Both the position numbers and the translations under genes were made by a program. A stretch of DNA of 64,000 nt from Voacanga thouarsii (taxonomy: Eukaryota; Streptophyta; Magnoliopsida; Gentianales; Apocynaceae). Location: NCBI GenBank assembly GCA_026120185.1, contig JANUWF010002120.1, positions 1,240,001-1,304,000 on the forward strand. The letters run 5' to 3'. Shown in pieces: positions 35,035 to 47,120 of the stretch. How positions within the stretch are numbered: position 1 is the stretch's first letter; every line of letters begins with the position of its first letter. The notes under the pieces are model-generated. The model was not told the DNA's origin. It saw only the letters and a program-made list of their open reading frames with translations, and searched no databases.

Positions 35035-38000
35035 CGTAACACCCCACTACCCAGGCCCAACAGGGCCAAGGATGTCGCCCCGTCCAAATGATAAGGGATC
35101 TTTATAACTAGGACATAGAAACGAAAATAAAACAATACTTTAAAATTAAAACTTATTACAACCCAAAAATTCAAGAACAAATCTAAAATAAATTGTTCAC
35201 TATCATCTCTCAAAGCAACATATAAAATAAACAACAAGAGTCTTCAAGCAGGAAACATTCTAGCTACGCATCCCCACAGCAGGATCGCCCTGAAAACATG
35301 CCATAAAAAGGTGATGAGATAAAAATCTCAGTAAGTCCATGTGTGCTTTGAGTGTTTCAAGTAAAACAGTTCATGTATGTAAGCTGTAAAAACTTCATAA
35401 GAAAAAGTATTGGCAAGCATTAAACAATGTTAAAAATAAAGAGTGTCGTTTTGCTTTTCCAACCATACATGTGCACCATAAAATCAACCACTAAAAAGGG
35501 CGGCCATGGGTTACCACACGTTGAGCCCCATAACCATACAATGGTTAGAATGCCACATTTTGTGTAGACTGACAAAAGGTAGGTGTACGGCCTACTAGGT
35601 AAGATACTCCTTATTTACACCCAAACAAATCGGTTGTCCACTCCGGCAACACACAGTCCACATGACTGAAACCTGCTAGCTCGGACTGGCATGACTAAGT
35701 AGTACTGTCGCTTCTTCAAGTTGAGTTCATCTTCTGGAGGTAGCCTCCTGCTAGAAGACTTACTCTTACTCTTCAAAACTAGTACTACTAGCCTACCCTT
35801 ATTGAGTACTCAACGTTGTTTATCCTACTTGGGAGAAAATTGATAAAATATTGCTTTACTTGGAAATGGCAATCAAGGGTTTCTAAAGTTTGTGCAAAAG
35901 TTAGTTTTAGAAAGAGTTTAGTGTTTGAGTAAAACTGCTTGTTGAATTTCAAATAATTTGTTTGACTGAAACAAGAAAGAAAACAGTCCTCAATTGCCTT
36001 TACAAAATGAGTGTTCACATACTTCGCGTTTGGCTTGCCATGATAACCTTTTTCACAGCAAATAAGTTTTATACAAGAGCTTACCTGATCCTTTGCTTGA
36101 GATAATTCAAAAACCCTCCAAAGCTGACTTAACCCCACCTGGGGTAAACACAAGCCATAATTAAACTCAAGCCACATTCGCTTCCATAGATAATCCTAAT
36201 TCAACTTACTACAATCATGACCCTAATGTCCCAAACTTCAAGGCTAGATGATAAAAGGGTTTCATAAAATAAATCTAGCTTGATAATAAAATAACTAGGA
36301 ATCGCACAATAATTACTAATAAGCCATAGGTTCAAATATAAATCTTTGTTATTAACAAATAAACTAGGGTTTATTTGATGAAAGGTCCTAAGTCTTAGAT
36401 GATTTTATTAAAATAATAAATTATTACTAATATCTTAATTAATAATTAATAGAGAGAAAATAATTAGTAAATAAAATTAATAGTAAATTTTATTAATTTT
36501 GATCATAAGGTAATAAATAAATTTTACTAGTATTTATGAATATATGACTTATAAGGTTAATATTTTACCTATTATGATTTTTTTTTTATAAAAGGCTTGA
36601 TTTAATAATATTATTTTATATAAATATTATATACATTATTTTTAATAAAGATATCATTCATTTGGCTAGAATATCACTATTTCATTTAATAATCCAATTC
36701 CAAAGCTTCCTAGGGTTTTCAAAATTATTGGAGAAAAATATAGTATTAATTTTTATCAATGTATTACAATTAGCTACCTTAAATAGTTTAGGATCAACAA
36801 GGTCATTATCATACTTTTCCTATGGCTAACAAGAATCTTAAACATAACCTCTAATACCAATCAACAAACCATTCAATCCATGACTAAAGGCTTAAATCTA
36901 TATCTACCATTATATGATCCAAACTTCACTGAGCATAATCATATTCATGGCTTCAACAAGAATACAAGAACATAAAACCCTATTCACCAAAGGTGATATA
37001 ATTCCTATCATGCTTAATCATTCACACAAACTCATGGCATGAAGAGCATGCAACAAACCACAAAGCATCATGAAACTCAATCATGACAAAACATCCTCAT
37101 GCTCCAATCCCAACTCCTTCATACAAACACATACTCAATCTCCAATCACATTCCATCCTTTTCTAACTACATCCAAGAAACATGATTTTAGAATTAAGGA
37201 GATGATTAAAGAGACATATTCGAATGAATGACTACCTTGATGAAGTCTTAAGAGAGTCCACGCACTTGGAATGCTTGATCCGACCAAGAAGGAAAAGAGG
37301 AAATGGCCATGGTTGAAACAACCATTTCGGCCAAGAGAGAGAGACAGAGAGAGAGAGTATTAGTATATTATATTAAAGATTGAAAGGTAAAAGAGATGAA
37401 CATAATCGCTCTTGGTTACCTTGAGAGAGTTCTTGAATCTTCAAGAAAAATTCTAGTTTTGATTTGTGAGCAAAATTTTGTTTTCAATGTTTGACATTAT
37501 AAAGTATAGAAATCGATTATAAAGGGTGAGTAGACTTGATCTGGAGTTTTTTTGGGAGAGATTGGAGGTTTTTAGAGTGGTCTTAGACTTGGAGAGTGGT
37601 GGTGTGTGTTCTTGGTGTTCTTGGAGAATTGGAGAGAATGGGGAGAAGCTGGACGAAATTTGCTGAATGGGGTTGGCCGAATGGGTAGAGGAATTCTTGT
37701 GATTGAATTTTCAGATTAGGGAGAAGAGGGAAAGCTGGTTGTTTGAAATTTTGAAAGGAGTAATTTAGGAAGTGAATTAAGGTAGAAAATATGGTAAAAA
37801 TGGCTTGGTTGATGGAGGTTCTTGGAGCTGCTATGGCGGACTGGAATTTGCTGAAGTTCTGCTGAGATGAATGAGGTTGAAGAATCTATAGAGTGGCCAA
37901 AATGTGGAGTGCAATGGTGGAGGAAATTTCTGGTTGGTTGAGGCTTAATCCATGGAAGTTTCATGGAGTAATTTGCTGAATTTTTGAATTCCATTTGAAG

Positions 38001-39250
38001 GCTTGATTGTAGTGATTGAATGAGTGGCTATGCTGTTCATTTCGTGTAGATCAATGGATGAGGTGATGAAGTTCAGTTCATGGCTGACTAAGGTTGGTTT
38101 TACAGAAAAATGGGAGTGAGTTTCAGACAAGGTTGAAGAAGGAGAAAGGCTGGAATTTCTGGTTGTTCATTCAAGAGGTTTGCTAGAATTTTTGTGTAGA
38201 TTTTTCTACAATGTTCCAGCCGACTTGCAGAAGGTTTGAAGGGGTATTGGAGGGTCCTTTAAGGCTGGTTTCCCACCTTCTTTATGGAGGAAAGACAGAG
38301 TTAAATTGCTGGTTCGAATGGTGGAAGAAACAGCTTGGTTTTTGGCCTTCCAAACTGTGAAATTGCCCAGGAATTTTCTTGGTTTGCACAGCTCTTATGC
38401 AGTCTGATTTTTGGCCAATGATTTTAGTCTTCAAGTTGAACAAGTTAGCTATTTTTTTTGGCAGAATTTGAGTGACAAAAAAGGCTAAAGTTTTCGAAAG
38501 CTGAACTGACCAAGTAGCTGGAAAATTTCCAGATTGCTATGTGAAGAAGATGAACACTTATAGAGTGGAGTTTGAAGGTTCAACCATGGAGATTAATTCT
38601 CTTGGGAACCATCCTTAACTCCTTCCCCATTTTTAGTCAACATTTTATCCTCAAGGAGACATTTTCGAAATTCCATGATTAGAGAACCTTGCTGGAATTT
38701 TTTGGAAATAAAATATGGATTTGGATAATTGAACAAGCTTAATTGATGAATAATTTAAGGTAAACGAGGGAACAAAAAGGGCATGAATCCCTTAAGAATT
38801 TTTGTAGAGCAGAAGAGTAGGATTAAGGAATTCCCTTCAAGTCTCCCCTAGGACAACACTCCTACTTCTTCTTATGGCATGCAAGGCCAAAAATATTCCA
38901 CCCTTCACAAAAATAAAATTAATCATATTAAAACTTAAATGATGGGTTTTGAACTCAATACCTTAAAGATTAATTCCAAAGCTCTAATCATTAAACCACA
39001 ACAACTCTTGTTCTTATTTTGTCTTCCAAATATTCTTCCTATTTAATCCTCAAGCTATCTCCCTATTTTCACTTCAAGAAAAATTACCATTTTGCCCTTC
39101 CAACTTAATAAGCACAATTAAGCCTTCTAGACTATAAATCACAATTCCAAAGCACATAAAATCATTCAAAAATATATTTATGCATGCAAGAAAATATGAT
39201 ATGCATCCCGACCCCCTTACTCTAGGGTTGGTTTTAGTTAGGGTTTCACA
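35035..39250 (-). mobile_element. LTR-4 copy on the minus strand
   Basis: The plus-strand left end CGTAACACCCC (one base off TGTAACACCCC) and the right end GGGTTTCACA match the two ends of the LTR-4 at 51624-55496, and order and content are the same in reverse. Flanks GGTCT (35030-35034) and GGTTC (39251-39255) agree at three of five bases, the rest being transitions. It is 4216 bp without coding capacity. It has a GA tract near 37334-37358 and a TATA-like CTATAAGTG on the minus strand. Confidence 0.8.
38555..38562 (-). promoter_or_regulatory. TATA-like element of LTR-4
   Basis: TATAAGTG in the minus-strand context ACTCTATAAGTGTTCATC. The sister copy has CTCCATAAGTGTTCATC at about 52310. This is a possible promoter only; no start site can be read. 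Confidence 0.35.
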
Positions 39251-40444
39251 GGTTCCCTTATAGTCATTATCTTTTTTTAGCAATTATCTTTCAACATATT
39301 ATGTCTTTGCTCTTTCTTGCCTTTTTGCCTTCGGAATAGCCTCAGGAGAGTGCACCGAACAATACTTGCTACTTCTCCCCATATTTACCCCATTTTCAGC
39401 AAAAGGTCTTCAAAGATTAAAAATAAGAGCATTTTTTCCAACTCACATAACAATGATTTTGTTTTCACTTATTAGTTTTTTTCAACTCACCTTTTTATCT
39501 TTTCACTAAAAAAAATAAATAAATAATCCTCACATTCCTTATTCACAACTCAAAGTCAAGCAAACTTTAAATCTATAATACAAGAATTAGTCAACAATTC
39601 TTTCCACACTTCATCATATCATCCATATTTAGACTTAAAGAATTAGACAAAACTCAAATACCAAATATAACCAAGGTTAACGTAAATTCTCAAGACTTAG
39701 CAAAATCCAACTTAATACACAAGTTTATCTTTTTAAAAAAAATCCAACCATACTGAATGACAAATCTATATCTAAAATTAGTAAGAAAATCATCACTCCA
39801 TTATAGATAAATAAGCTCTTTTCAATTTTTAGTTTTCAACAAAATTGTTTGATACCAAGAAAACACCAAGATCATTGATACAAACTTGGACAAAGAATAT
39901 TACTAAACTACTCCCCCACACTTAAACTAGACAATGTCCTTATTGGACAAAAATAAACATAAGAAATCATCTCCAAAGGGACCAAAAATGATAAAGGCGT
40001 ATAAAATTTAAGCAATACTCCAAAAATGCAATAAACACCAATAGATATCAAAACTGGAAATAGAGAGAAGGGATTATTCAAGTGGACTTTATTCCAACCT
40101 ATAAAACAAAACACATATAAAAGCATAAAGAAAATAATAACAAAATAAAAACACATCTAAGTAAAAGAAAACAAACTAAAGAAAAATACTAAAAAATCCT
40201 AAGAAAGCAAATAAAGACATGTCTTACTCCCCCATACTTGAGATGGAAAATATTTTCCTTATTTGGGGGAAAAACACCTAATCGATTAAAGAAAACCAAA
40301 CCGAAGACAAAGGGACACACTCTTTCCACTCATCATACTTTCTCATCATCCCTCTATAAAAAGACGTTTAAGCTCAAAGTAGAAAATAGGTAAGATGAAT
40401 GTAGAAAAGAGGGAGGTTTTTGAAAAAGGTCATCTTCATGAACC
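39251..40444 (-). other. G2 body, non-coding part with two PPT-like motifs
   Basis: No ORF is supported. On the minus strand two segments, 40262-40225 and 39940-39909, repeat AATAAGGA followed by AAGTRTGGGGGAGTA, the pattern also seen at the true PPT. Confidence 0.55.
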
Positions 40445-40900
40445 TCATTCTCTAACCTCGTTCTCTAATATTCCTTTAGACACACAAATATTTTTGCCAA
40501 CAAATAAATGCACATGGTCTCTAAAGAATGCATCAAACGTGAAATCATCATTTAACCCTTCAAAAGATTTGTCACAATCAAAATTCCCCTTAAAACTTAG
40601 CATTTGAGTTCTCAAAGATGGGATCAAGACATCCTTACTTTTCAAGGCATGATCTATAAAAACTAAATTACCTCCGTTCGAATGGGGTGAAGGGTAGAAA
40701 TTACCACCGTTCTCCAAGGACTTCTTATAATGTAGCATTGATAGATCCAACTCTTTGAGATATGGTAAACTCAACATATCATTATTGGGACCATTGCCTT
40801 CTAAGAATGGAGAGGAACTAAAGAAATCATGTGCCAAAGAGAGATTAGAATTATTATCACATAGAAGAGAATTGAACACCTCCCTTTCCACATTAGGCAA
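40445..40900 (-). CDS. Hypothetical ORF of G2, 151 codons
   Basis: A continuous frame from ATG at 40900 to a stop at 40445, beginning MPNVEREVFNSLL. It lies a few hundred bases after the PBS, where gag sits in related elements. The predicted protein is rich in Ser, Asn, Asp, Leu and Phe, with no zinc knuckle, protease or membrane segment visible. I do not recognise it. It is the longest open frame in G2 and could be a gag remnant, a captured fragment or a chance ORF. Confidence 0.35.
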   Translation of the reverse strand: MPNVEREVFNSLLCDNNSNLSLAHDFFSSSPFLEGNGPNNDMLSLPYLKELDLSMLHYKKSLENGGNFYPSPHSNGGNLVFIDHALKSKDVLIPSLRTQMLSFKGNFDCDKSFEGLNDDFTFDAFFRDHVHLFVGKNICVSKGILENEVRE

Positions 40901-41394
40901 TTGTTTCTCAAATCCTTTCTCTTTTACTTGGGGTTCTCTTGTTCAAGTGTATGGACTATTATGGCATCCTCCACTAACTTGGCTAATTGTGTTCTTTGAT
41001 GGCTCATTTATTGGGACGCTGCTTCATTCACCTAATAGATGAATTTGTATTGGCAACAAAGGATTGTATTGAAGCTTCAAGTGACATCTCACTAAAAGCA
41101 TCAATGGGAGCTTACATCCTTGACAATCTATCATCATTATAACTCTTTTGAATTTGTGTCCATGGCCACATATGTCCCCATTGTTGATTGTCCATGATGA
41201 TAATTGTAACCTTGTGCTCAAAGAAAAACAAAGATTAAATCGAAAACAAAAATAAATAAAAAATAGAAAAACAAAGAAAAAAAAATACACAAATCAGAAA
41301 TATTCACAAAACTATCTAAATACAAAAGTTAGTAATATTTACAAATACAACAAAGGCTAAATCAAGAAGATTTGAGGGTTTTCGATAGTGCCTA
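40901..41394 (-). other. G2 leader
   Basis: About 500 bp between the PBS and the hypothetical ORF. It has A-rich stretches (41220-41345) and no supported gene; the small ORFs here overlap in opposite frames. Confidence 0.5.
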
Positions 41395-41413
41395 TCCTCG
41401 GCAATTGCGCCAA
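41395..41413 (-). other. G2 primer binding site
   Basis: On the minus strand TTGGCGCAATTGCCGAGGA follows the LTR end after a few bases. It differs at a few positions from the TTGGCGCCGTTGCCGGGGA seen in plant Athila/Tat-type elements (from memory). Confidence 0.65.
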
Positions 41414-41418
41414 TAACT

Positions 41419-41812
41419 TGATGCGTGTTTTTTAGTGTAGAAACTATTACTAGCGAATTACACAATTAATCAAGCTATAATTAAAATTCCAACCACTAAA
41501 ACCACACATATGGGCAAGTATACCCATCATATAGTATAGGGAATAGCAAGTATCGAATCCACGAGAACTTTGGCTCCCATCTTACTTTACCAAACTCTTT
41601 ATTGTTTAGCCAATAAAATAAGAAGAATTGATAAAAAAAAAATGAAAGTAAATAAATATAAAAATAGATATAACTCAAGGATGCAATTTCATGTAACTAG
41701 ACAATTATCTTCAAAACACAAGATTGAATTAATTAGCATTTATCACAATCAGTTGTTGTCTTGGCATAATGAAGGATTTGATATAGACCCACTTCGTTTA
41801 CAATCCATGGAT
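41419..41812 (-). repeat. 5' LTR of G2, truncated LTR-3 end segment
   Basis: It aligns with 29934-30320 (TGATGCGTGTTTTTTAGTGTA, ACCCATCRTATAGTATAG, CTTGGCATMATGAAGGATTT, AATCCATGGA). After AATCCATGGATT it no longer follows LTR-3 and becomes sequence that runs into the G1 pol end. Confidence 0.75.
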
Positions 41813-42400
41813 TTTAAGATAAACCTTAGAAGAACAAAGTAACTAAGACCCAATTCAGAAAAACCATATTGGATTATCCACAAGATTTAGAAACTCATTC
41901 AAAGGGAGGACTAAGCCTTAAACATGATCTTGAACAAGATGAACAAGGAAGTAAAGACCTCTGAAGACTCTATTTCAAATATGAATAAAGTAAATTGATT
42001 GTCTTGTCAAATCACTAAAAAGATGTATCTATACTACCTTAACCCTAGTTAAGTGATTACTAAGGCCTTAAACCAAAATACGACCTAAAAAGGTCTTTGC
42101 ATAGTGTTTAAAGTAGAAAGAAACTGGAGATAATCATAAAAATCAGCAAAACAGGGGGCCAAGACCAACTTAACCTAGCACCGGCTCTAGCGCTAGACCC
42201 AATGTCGGGTCTACGCTGGAATTCTATTGTTATGCCTATAGTACACACACGGCACCAGCTTAACTTCTTAGGCCCTGTACCGGGTCTGCTCTGGTTCATT
42301 GGGCTTCAGTTGTTGTTGGGATCCCTTTTAGATAGCCATCAAATTGAGCTCTTGGCTACCTTCATTATCCTTCCAAATCTTTTCCATCCTCAAACATGGT
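41813..42400 (-). repeat. Probable G1 3' LTR portion and pol tail
   Basis: On the minus strand the pol tail runs down from integrase (MTRLRTKRFQ near 42440) into GC-richer sequence at 42176-42300 and a block TGTTCATCTTGTTCAAGATC near 41930. The latter looks like gypsy LTR sequence from memory. The LTR start is not resolved. It is joined to the G2 LTR near 41805-41812. Confidence 0.4.
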
Positions 42401-43178
42401 TATAGGAATAATTTGATATTACTTTGGAATCTCTTGGTCCTTAATCTTGTCATTGGTCTTTGCAAGATCGCTCCCCTTTCTTTAGATTGAACTAATTGGC
42501 TAGCTTAATTCCCATTATTTCCCCCTTTTTTAAGTTGATTCTTCTATGAATCATCACCTAGATTAAAAGGAGTTAAGTCACAAATGTTAAATGTTGCACT
42601 TACTTTATACTTATCGGGTAAATCGATCTTATAGGCATTATCTCTAATATGGGTATTGACTTAGAAGGGTCTATCACCTCTTGGGTGTAATTTACTTCTT
42701 CTTTAAATGGAAAATCTCTCCTTGTGAAGGTGCACCTATCCCTAATCGTCGACTGAAATTAATCATTTTCCCTTCCTTAATTTCACTTAAGGGCAATTTC
42801 TTCATTTTGTTTTGCGATAGTTGCCTTCATTTTTTCATGGAGAGTTTTCACCACTTCCTCCTCCTTGGCCCTATTGAGGTTCATTCGTTCATCTACAGGT
42901 AAAGGAACCAAATCTAAAGGAGTTTGTGGGTTAAAATCATCCACAATTTCAAAGGGAGAATAAGAAGTAGTAGAGTGAATTGCCCTACTGTAGGCAAACT
43001 CAATGTGTGGCAAGCATTCTTCCCAATTCTTCAAGTTCTTTTTTCTGATGGTATTCAAGAGTTGGGTAAGTGTTCCATTGACCACTTCCATTTGTCTATC
43101 CGTTTAAGAGTGGCAAGTTGAGGAAAACAAAGGTTAGTGCTAAGTTTGTTCTATAAGACCCTCAAAAAATGACTAAGG
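42401..43178 (-). pseudogene. pol: G1 pol: integrase end and C-terminal tail
   Basis: On the minus strand MEVVNGTLTQLLNTIRKKN (catalytic Glu in MEVV) is followed by CLPHIEFAYSRAIHS, SPFEIV, PLDLVPLP, then NAYKIDLPDKYKVSATFNIC and a tail with PMTRLRTKRFQ. This order is that of Ty3/gypsy integrase. Stops break it upstream of MEVV and after the C-terminal domain. It is the downstream half of an integrase whose core lies at 48480-48860; a solo LTR-2 separates them. Confidence 0.88.
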
Positions 43179-44481
43179 TGTTAGTATTATGCCTTCGAGG
43201 CAGTCACTTATACATTGTATATGACACATTTTATTTTAATAAAAGGCATTATTTATCTTACAGTATCTTTTGTTTACCTTTGTGTAATATAACTGTTAGA
43301 TAAAGTCCTTAGTAAAACACTGTATTAAGGAAATCATCATAGAGATCATGATATGAGATTCCTACTACGTTGTATAGTGTTAGTGCTTAAATAGTCCCTA
43401 GTCATAGTATTAATCAGACAGGATATCATTAATGCATTAAGACTAGTATGTGTTCGACTTCTTGATTTGATCAGGTGGTGGTTCTCCTATACGTGAGTAT
43501 TGAAATACCCAAAGTTAACACCTGGATGCTTGTTAATAGAACAAGTTCATTAGATGACCTAGCAATGAGATAATCACATGGATAACTATTTAGTGCCAGT
43601 GATATAATCTCAATATAGCAAACGTGCAAGTATCCTTAGAATTGAGATCTCCAAGTTACTTTGTTTGCTGAGTATTGTGCTTTGATTCCAATCTCTGGAG
43701 ATAGATCGAGGGCCACCTATGAGATGGATATTGGGTACATTGTGAGGTAAATAAAAGTAGTTGAGAGGGTCAATAAAGGATTCACCACTCCTAATATTAG
43801 GGGTGAATATATCACGGCCACTTGTCGGAATTAATACTTGAGAAGTCCTTGGCCAAAGCGATTGTGTATTGGAAATAGTTCAAATTGATACATATCTAGA
43901 GTAGTGGGTTCCTGGTACAAGTACTATTATATTTTGGCCAGAATTAATATATATTTTGGAGGGAGTTGGCACTAATTTCGTACTCCAAACCGAATGAGAT
44001 ATTGTATGGTGAAAGGAGTTAATTGCACTGTAGTTTATTATTGAAATGTTCATGTCAAGCCACTTGACTTCTTGGATTCTTGGGTGGTTATGATGTGTTG
44101 CTAGATACCGTTTATGATTTGAGAATATTGGTTTATTAATTGATGAATTAATAAACCAATCCTGATTAAAATTGATATGATTAATTCTATTTAATTATGG
44201 ATTATTAATCTCAAAGACGTTTGGATTGATTCATATTCACTAGCAATTGACTGGAAAATCTAATAGGTCACACACGATAGAGGGTTTTATACTCAAAATG
44301 TTATTCGATAACATAGTGGGGTTAATAGCGAGAAAGAGAAGTTGTTGCGGCTAAATTATAATTAGTTAAAATTTATTGTCCAAATTGTAATTGTGAGAAC
44401 TTGATGTTTCCAATTACAACTAGGGAATTCCAATTGTTTTAGAATTCTCAGATGGAATATTTTCAGCAGGATTTTTCATCA

Positions 44482-44489
44482 TATAAAGG
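44482..44489 (+). promoter_or_regulatory. TATA box of LTR-2
   Basis: TATAAAGG in the equivalent position to TATATAAA in the other two LTR-2 copies. Confidence 0.55.
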
Positions 44490-45208
44490 ATATATGCATG
44501 ACTCCTACTTGCTAAAGAATTAACGGAAAGAACTCCAAAACCCTAAAGGACTCACGATTCTCTCTTCTCTCTATCTCGTTTTTCCTGAAAAATAAGAAGA
44601 ACCCTAGCCGCCACTTTGGTTTTTGCTAGCACATAAACATCTTGGTGCTTGAGAGTGATCCTCCGTGTGGATTTCTATTAGAGATAATCTGTAACACCCC
44701 ACTTTTTTACTTTTGGTTGGCTACTATCTGTAACGGGATGAGAATTTATATCAATGGCTAAAACAAAATTTTATCGGTGTATTGAAAGGAATACTTTGGT
44801 AAAATAAAATTTTGTTGGGACCTGAATGTAATTATTAGGACGTGTGGCTTCTTATGATTGGTGGATGAAATTAAGTGTCATTTTGTGATTCGTTAATGAG
44901 GTCAAGTGTTTCTATTTGATTGGTTGTGATAAGTTGAGATAAAAGTTTATAAATAAATATTTTTACTAAACTTAGTCATTATTATGTGCCACCTAAGTGG
45001 ACACCCCATCACCATATGGACCAATGAAAACTCACCAAGTGTTGATTCTATGATTGGTTACATGAACAATCATGCAAGGACTTTCTAAAGAATTCCATAG
45101 AATTCTTGAATACTTTAAAGGTCACCTATGTAGCTAGGTGGACCAATTAAGGGCTTCCAAATGTTTGAAACCATTTAATGCATCCTTGACTTGAAGACCA
45201 TATTTCTC

Positions 45209-45216
45209 TATATATA
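45209..45216 (+). promoter_or_regulatory. TATA box of the LTR-4 copy
   Basis: CTCTATATATAGGCC is a canonical plant TATA context. A GA-rich tract follows about 90 bp downstream, in the presumed transcribed part. Confidence 0.6.
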
Positions 45217-46856
45217 GGCCATGAAGGCCGGCTGAAATGGCTTTAGACAGTCAGATTTTTGCAGCAAACAAGGAAGAAAAAGAGAAGAGAAAGGAAAAAG
45301 AAAATAGAGAAGAGAGAGAGAGAGAGAAAATTTAGAAAATAGAGACGAGAGGGAGAGAGAGAAGGAAAAACAAGAAGATTGTTGGGCTGTTTAGCTTCCA
45401 AACGCAGCAAAGAAAAGGTAAGGATCTACCTTGCTTGAAGTAAAGTTATTATATAAAGCATGGAGATCATTTTGGTATACATATTATGAGAGGTTATGTA
45501 TGAATTATGGAAACTAGCTAGGTGAAGTTGTGTGAAAACTGTTCTTGTGTGCATGTATATGTGGTGGATGGGATGGCATCTTATTAGCTATGTTTATGTG
45601 ATGTTTGATGGAGATTTGGAAGTGTTTTAGAGACTTAACGATGGCTGCATGTTGTTCTTGAATTAGGAAAAAGAAATGAAGTTGGAAATAAAATAATTGT
45701 TAAGAAACTTTCAAGGATATATGTAATGATTGAGGCTGTTGGTTTTCTTGTTTTTCTATGGTGAAATTTTCTATTTTATGTATGACAGGAAATCAGTGGC
45801 TTTAAGGGTGTTAAAAGGAAGATTGGATTGAATTAATTTGTATTCATATAATAAACATGGAATGAAGATATAATGTGTTTTGCTGGACAATGGGTTTATT
45901 TCCAAAAAGTTATGGGAGGTTTTATGTCCAGTAAATCTGTAACATTTTTAGATTTGCACAAAGCAGGCTTATATCTTTGTAGCTAAGGATCATAGAGGCA
46001 ATTTGGAGCAAGTTTGAGGTTAATCAGATTTATGGATCAAATGTTATGGTGAAAATAGTAAAAGGTGCCAAATCCATGACGGGATTTTACTACTGGATAT
46101 TTGTGCTCAAAACTGAACAAAATGGACAATAGAATTGGCACTCCATGAGTTGGAACTTGTAAAGGAATGTAATAAGGACATTTTACAATTGGTTTGACAT
46201 CATTTGGATTTGAGGATTGAAAGTTATGAGCAAAACAAGTTATGGTGTCAAAACTGGAAAATTGCATAATGTTATTAAGAACAAATGAATGCAAGGATTG
46301 ATTTTAATTATGTTGATGGATTGAATGAGAATTTTTATGGATTTATTAAGTTCTTATATTCATGTGAGGAGGATGGTATTATGAGATGGATTATAAGTGT
46401 GCAAGAATTATATTTCGTTTCAAGCATGAAATGAAATGAGAAATGAAGTGATTTCCTTAGACAATAGTCATATGTATATTATGGTCGAAAAACATAGAAT
46501 ACTAAATGCGTTATGAATGATCATTATTGTAGGTCGTTCATTGTTAAGCCTTGGTGACGACTAAGCGAATATTTATATTGCTAGGTAATAAGGAATTCGA
46601 GGTGAGTCTCTTAGATTTCTAAAACTCTTTCTAAAGCTAGTGTGTTTTATTTTTCCATGAAATGCTATGTTATATATCGTTTTGGAAATCCCTGAGCATG
46701 TTTAATATTTAACTGAGCAAGAATTACTTTTATGCTATTTTAGGCTCGATTGACCATCATAATTGGCTTGGAAACCTTACTGAATGACTAAAGCATGAAT
46801 TTTGTGAATTTAGTCCTTTTGGATTAAATATTTGAGATTTTCAGAAAATGGTAAAT

Positions 46857-47120
46857 TTTGGAATCGGATATCCATAAATTGACTGGAATGCCTTTATTGG
46901 AATGTTTTATGAAAACCTTTGGAACTCGAGTATTCGGTAAATGACCGAAATATCCTTATTGGAACTTTTGTGAATATTTTTCAAATCAGGTAAGGGTAAA
47001 ATGACCTGAATACCCTTGAAAAGTCTTTTGGAATTAGGTATCGGTAAAATAACCTAAATACCCTTGGAAATAACTTTTGTAATCGAGTACGAGAAAAATG
47101 TCCCGGATACTCTTGGAAAC
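46857..47120 (+). repeat. Minisatellite of hairpin-forming units in LTR-4
   Basis: Five tandem units of about 46-61 bp start at 46857, 46918, 46977, 47026 and 47075. Each carries a TTTTGGAATC-like head, a GGTAAAATGACC-like centre and a TACCCTTGGAA-like tail. Most units contain a short inverted repeat around the centre, such as CGGTAAATGACCG and CAGGT...ACCTG. Confidence 0.75.

Larger units (their letters stand above)
29934..41812 (-). mobile_element. G2, non-autonomous gypsy element with LTR-3 ends and no pol
   Basis: On the minus strand: LTR-3 end part (41812-41419), a PBS of the TTGGCGC...GCCG type, a body of about 2.6 kb once the LTR-4 insertion is removed, a polypurine tract at 34567-34554, and a 3' LTR-3 (34553-29934, with another LTR-4 inside). 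Both LTR inner ends begin TGATGCGTGTTTTTTAGTGTA on the plus strand. No protease, RT or integrase motif was found in the body. PBS and PPT types resemble plant Tat/Athila elements (from memory). Confidence 0.72.

Noticed and set aside
35788..36177. A 129-codon minus-strand ORF in LTR-4
   Set aside because: The matching part of other LTR-4 copies (54341-54770) does not keep the frame, and no domain is recognisable.
37716..38130. Two ORFs in the minus-strand LTR-4
   Set aside because: The sister copy near 52790-53170 has a different frame with stops; the sequence is probably untranslated LTR.
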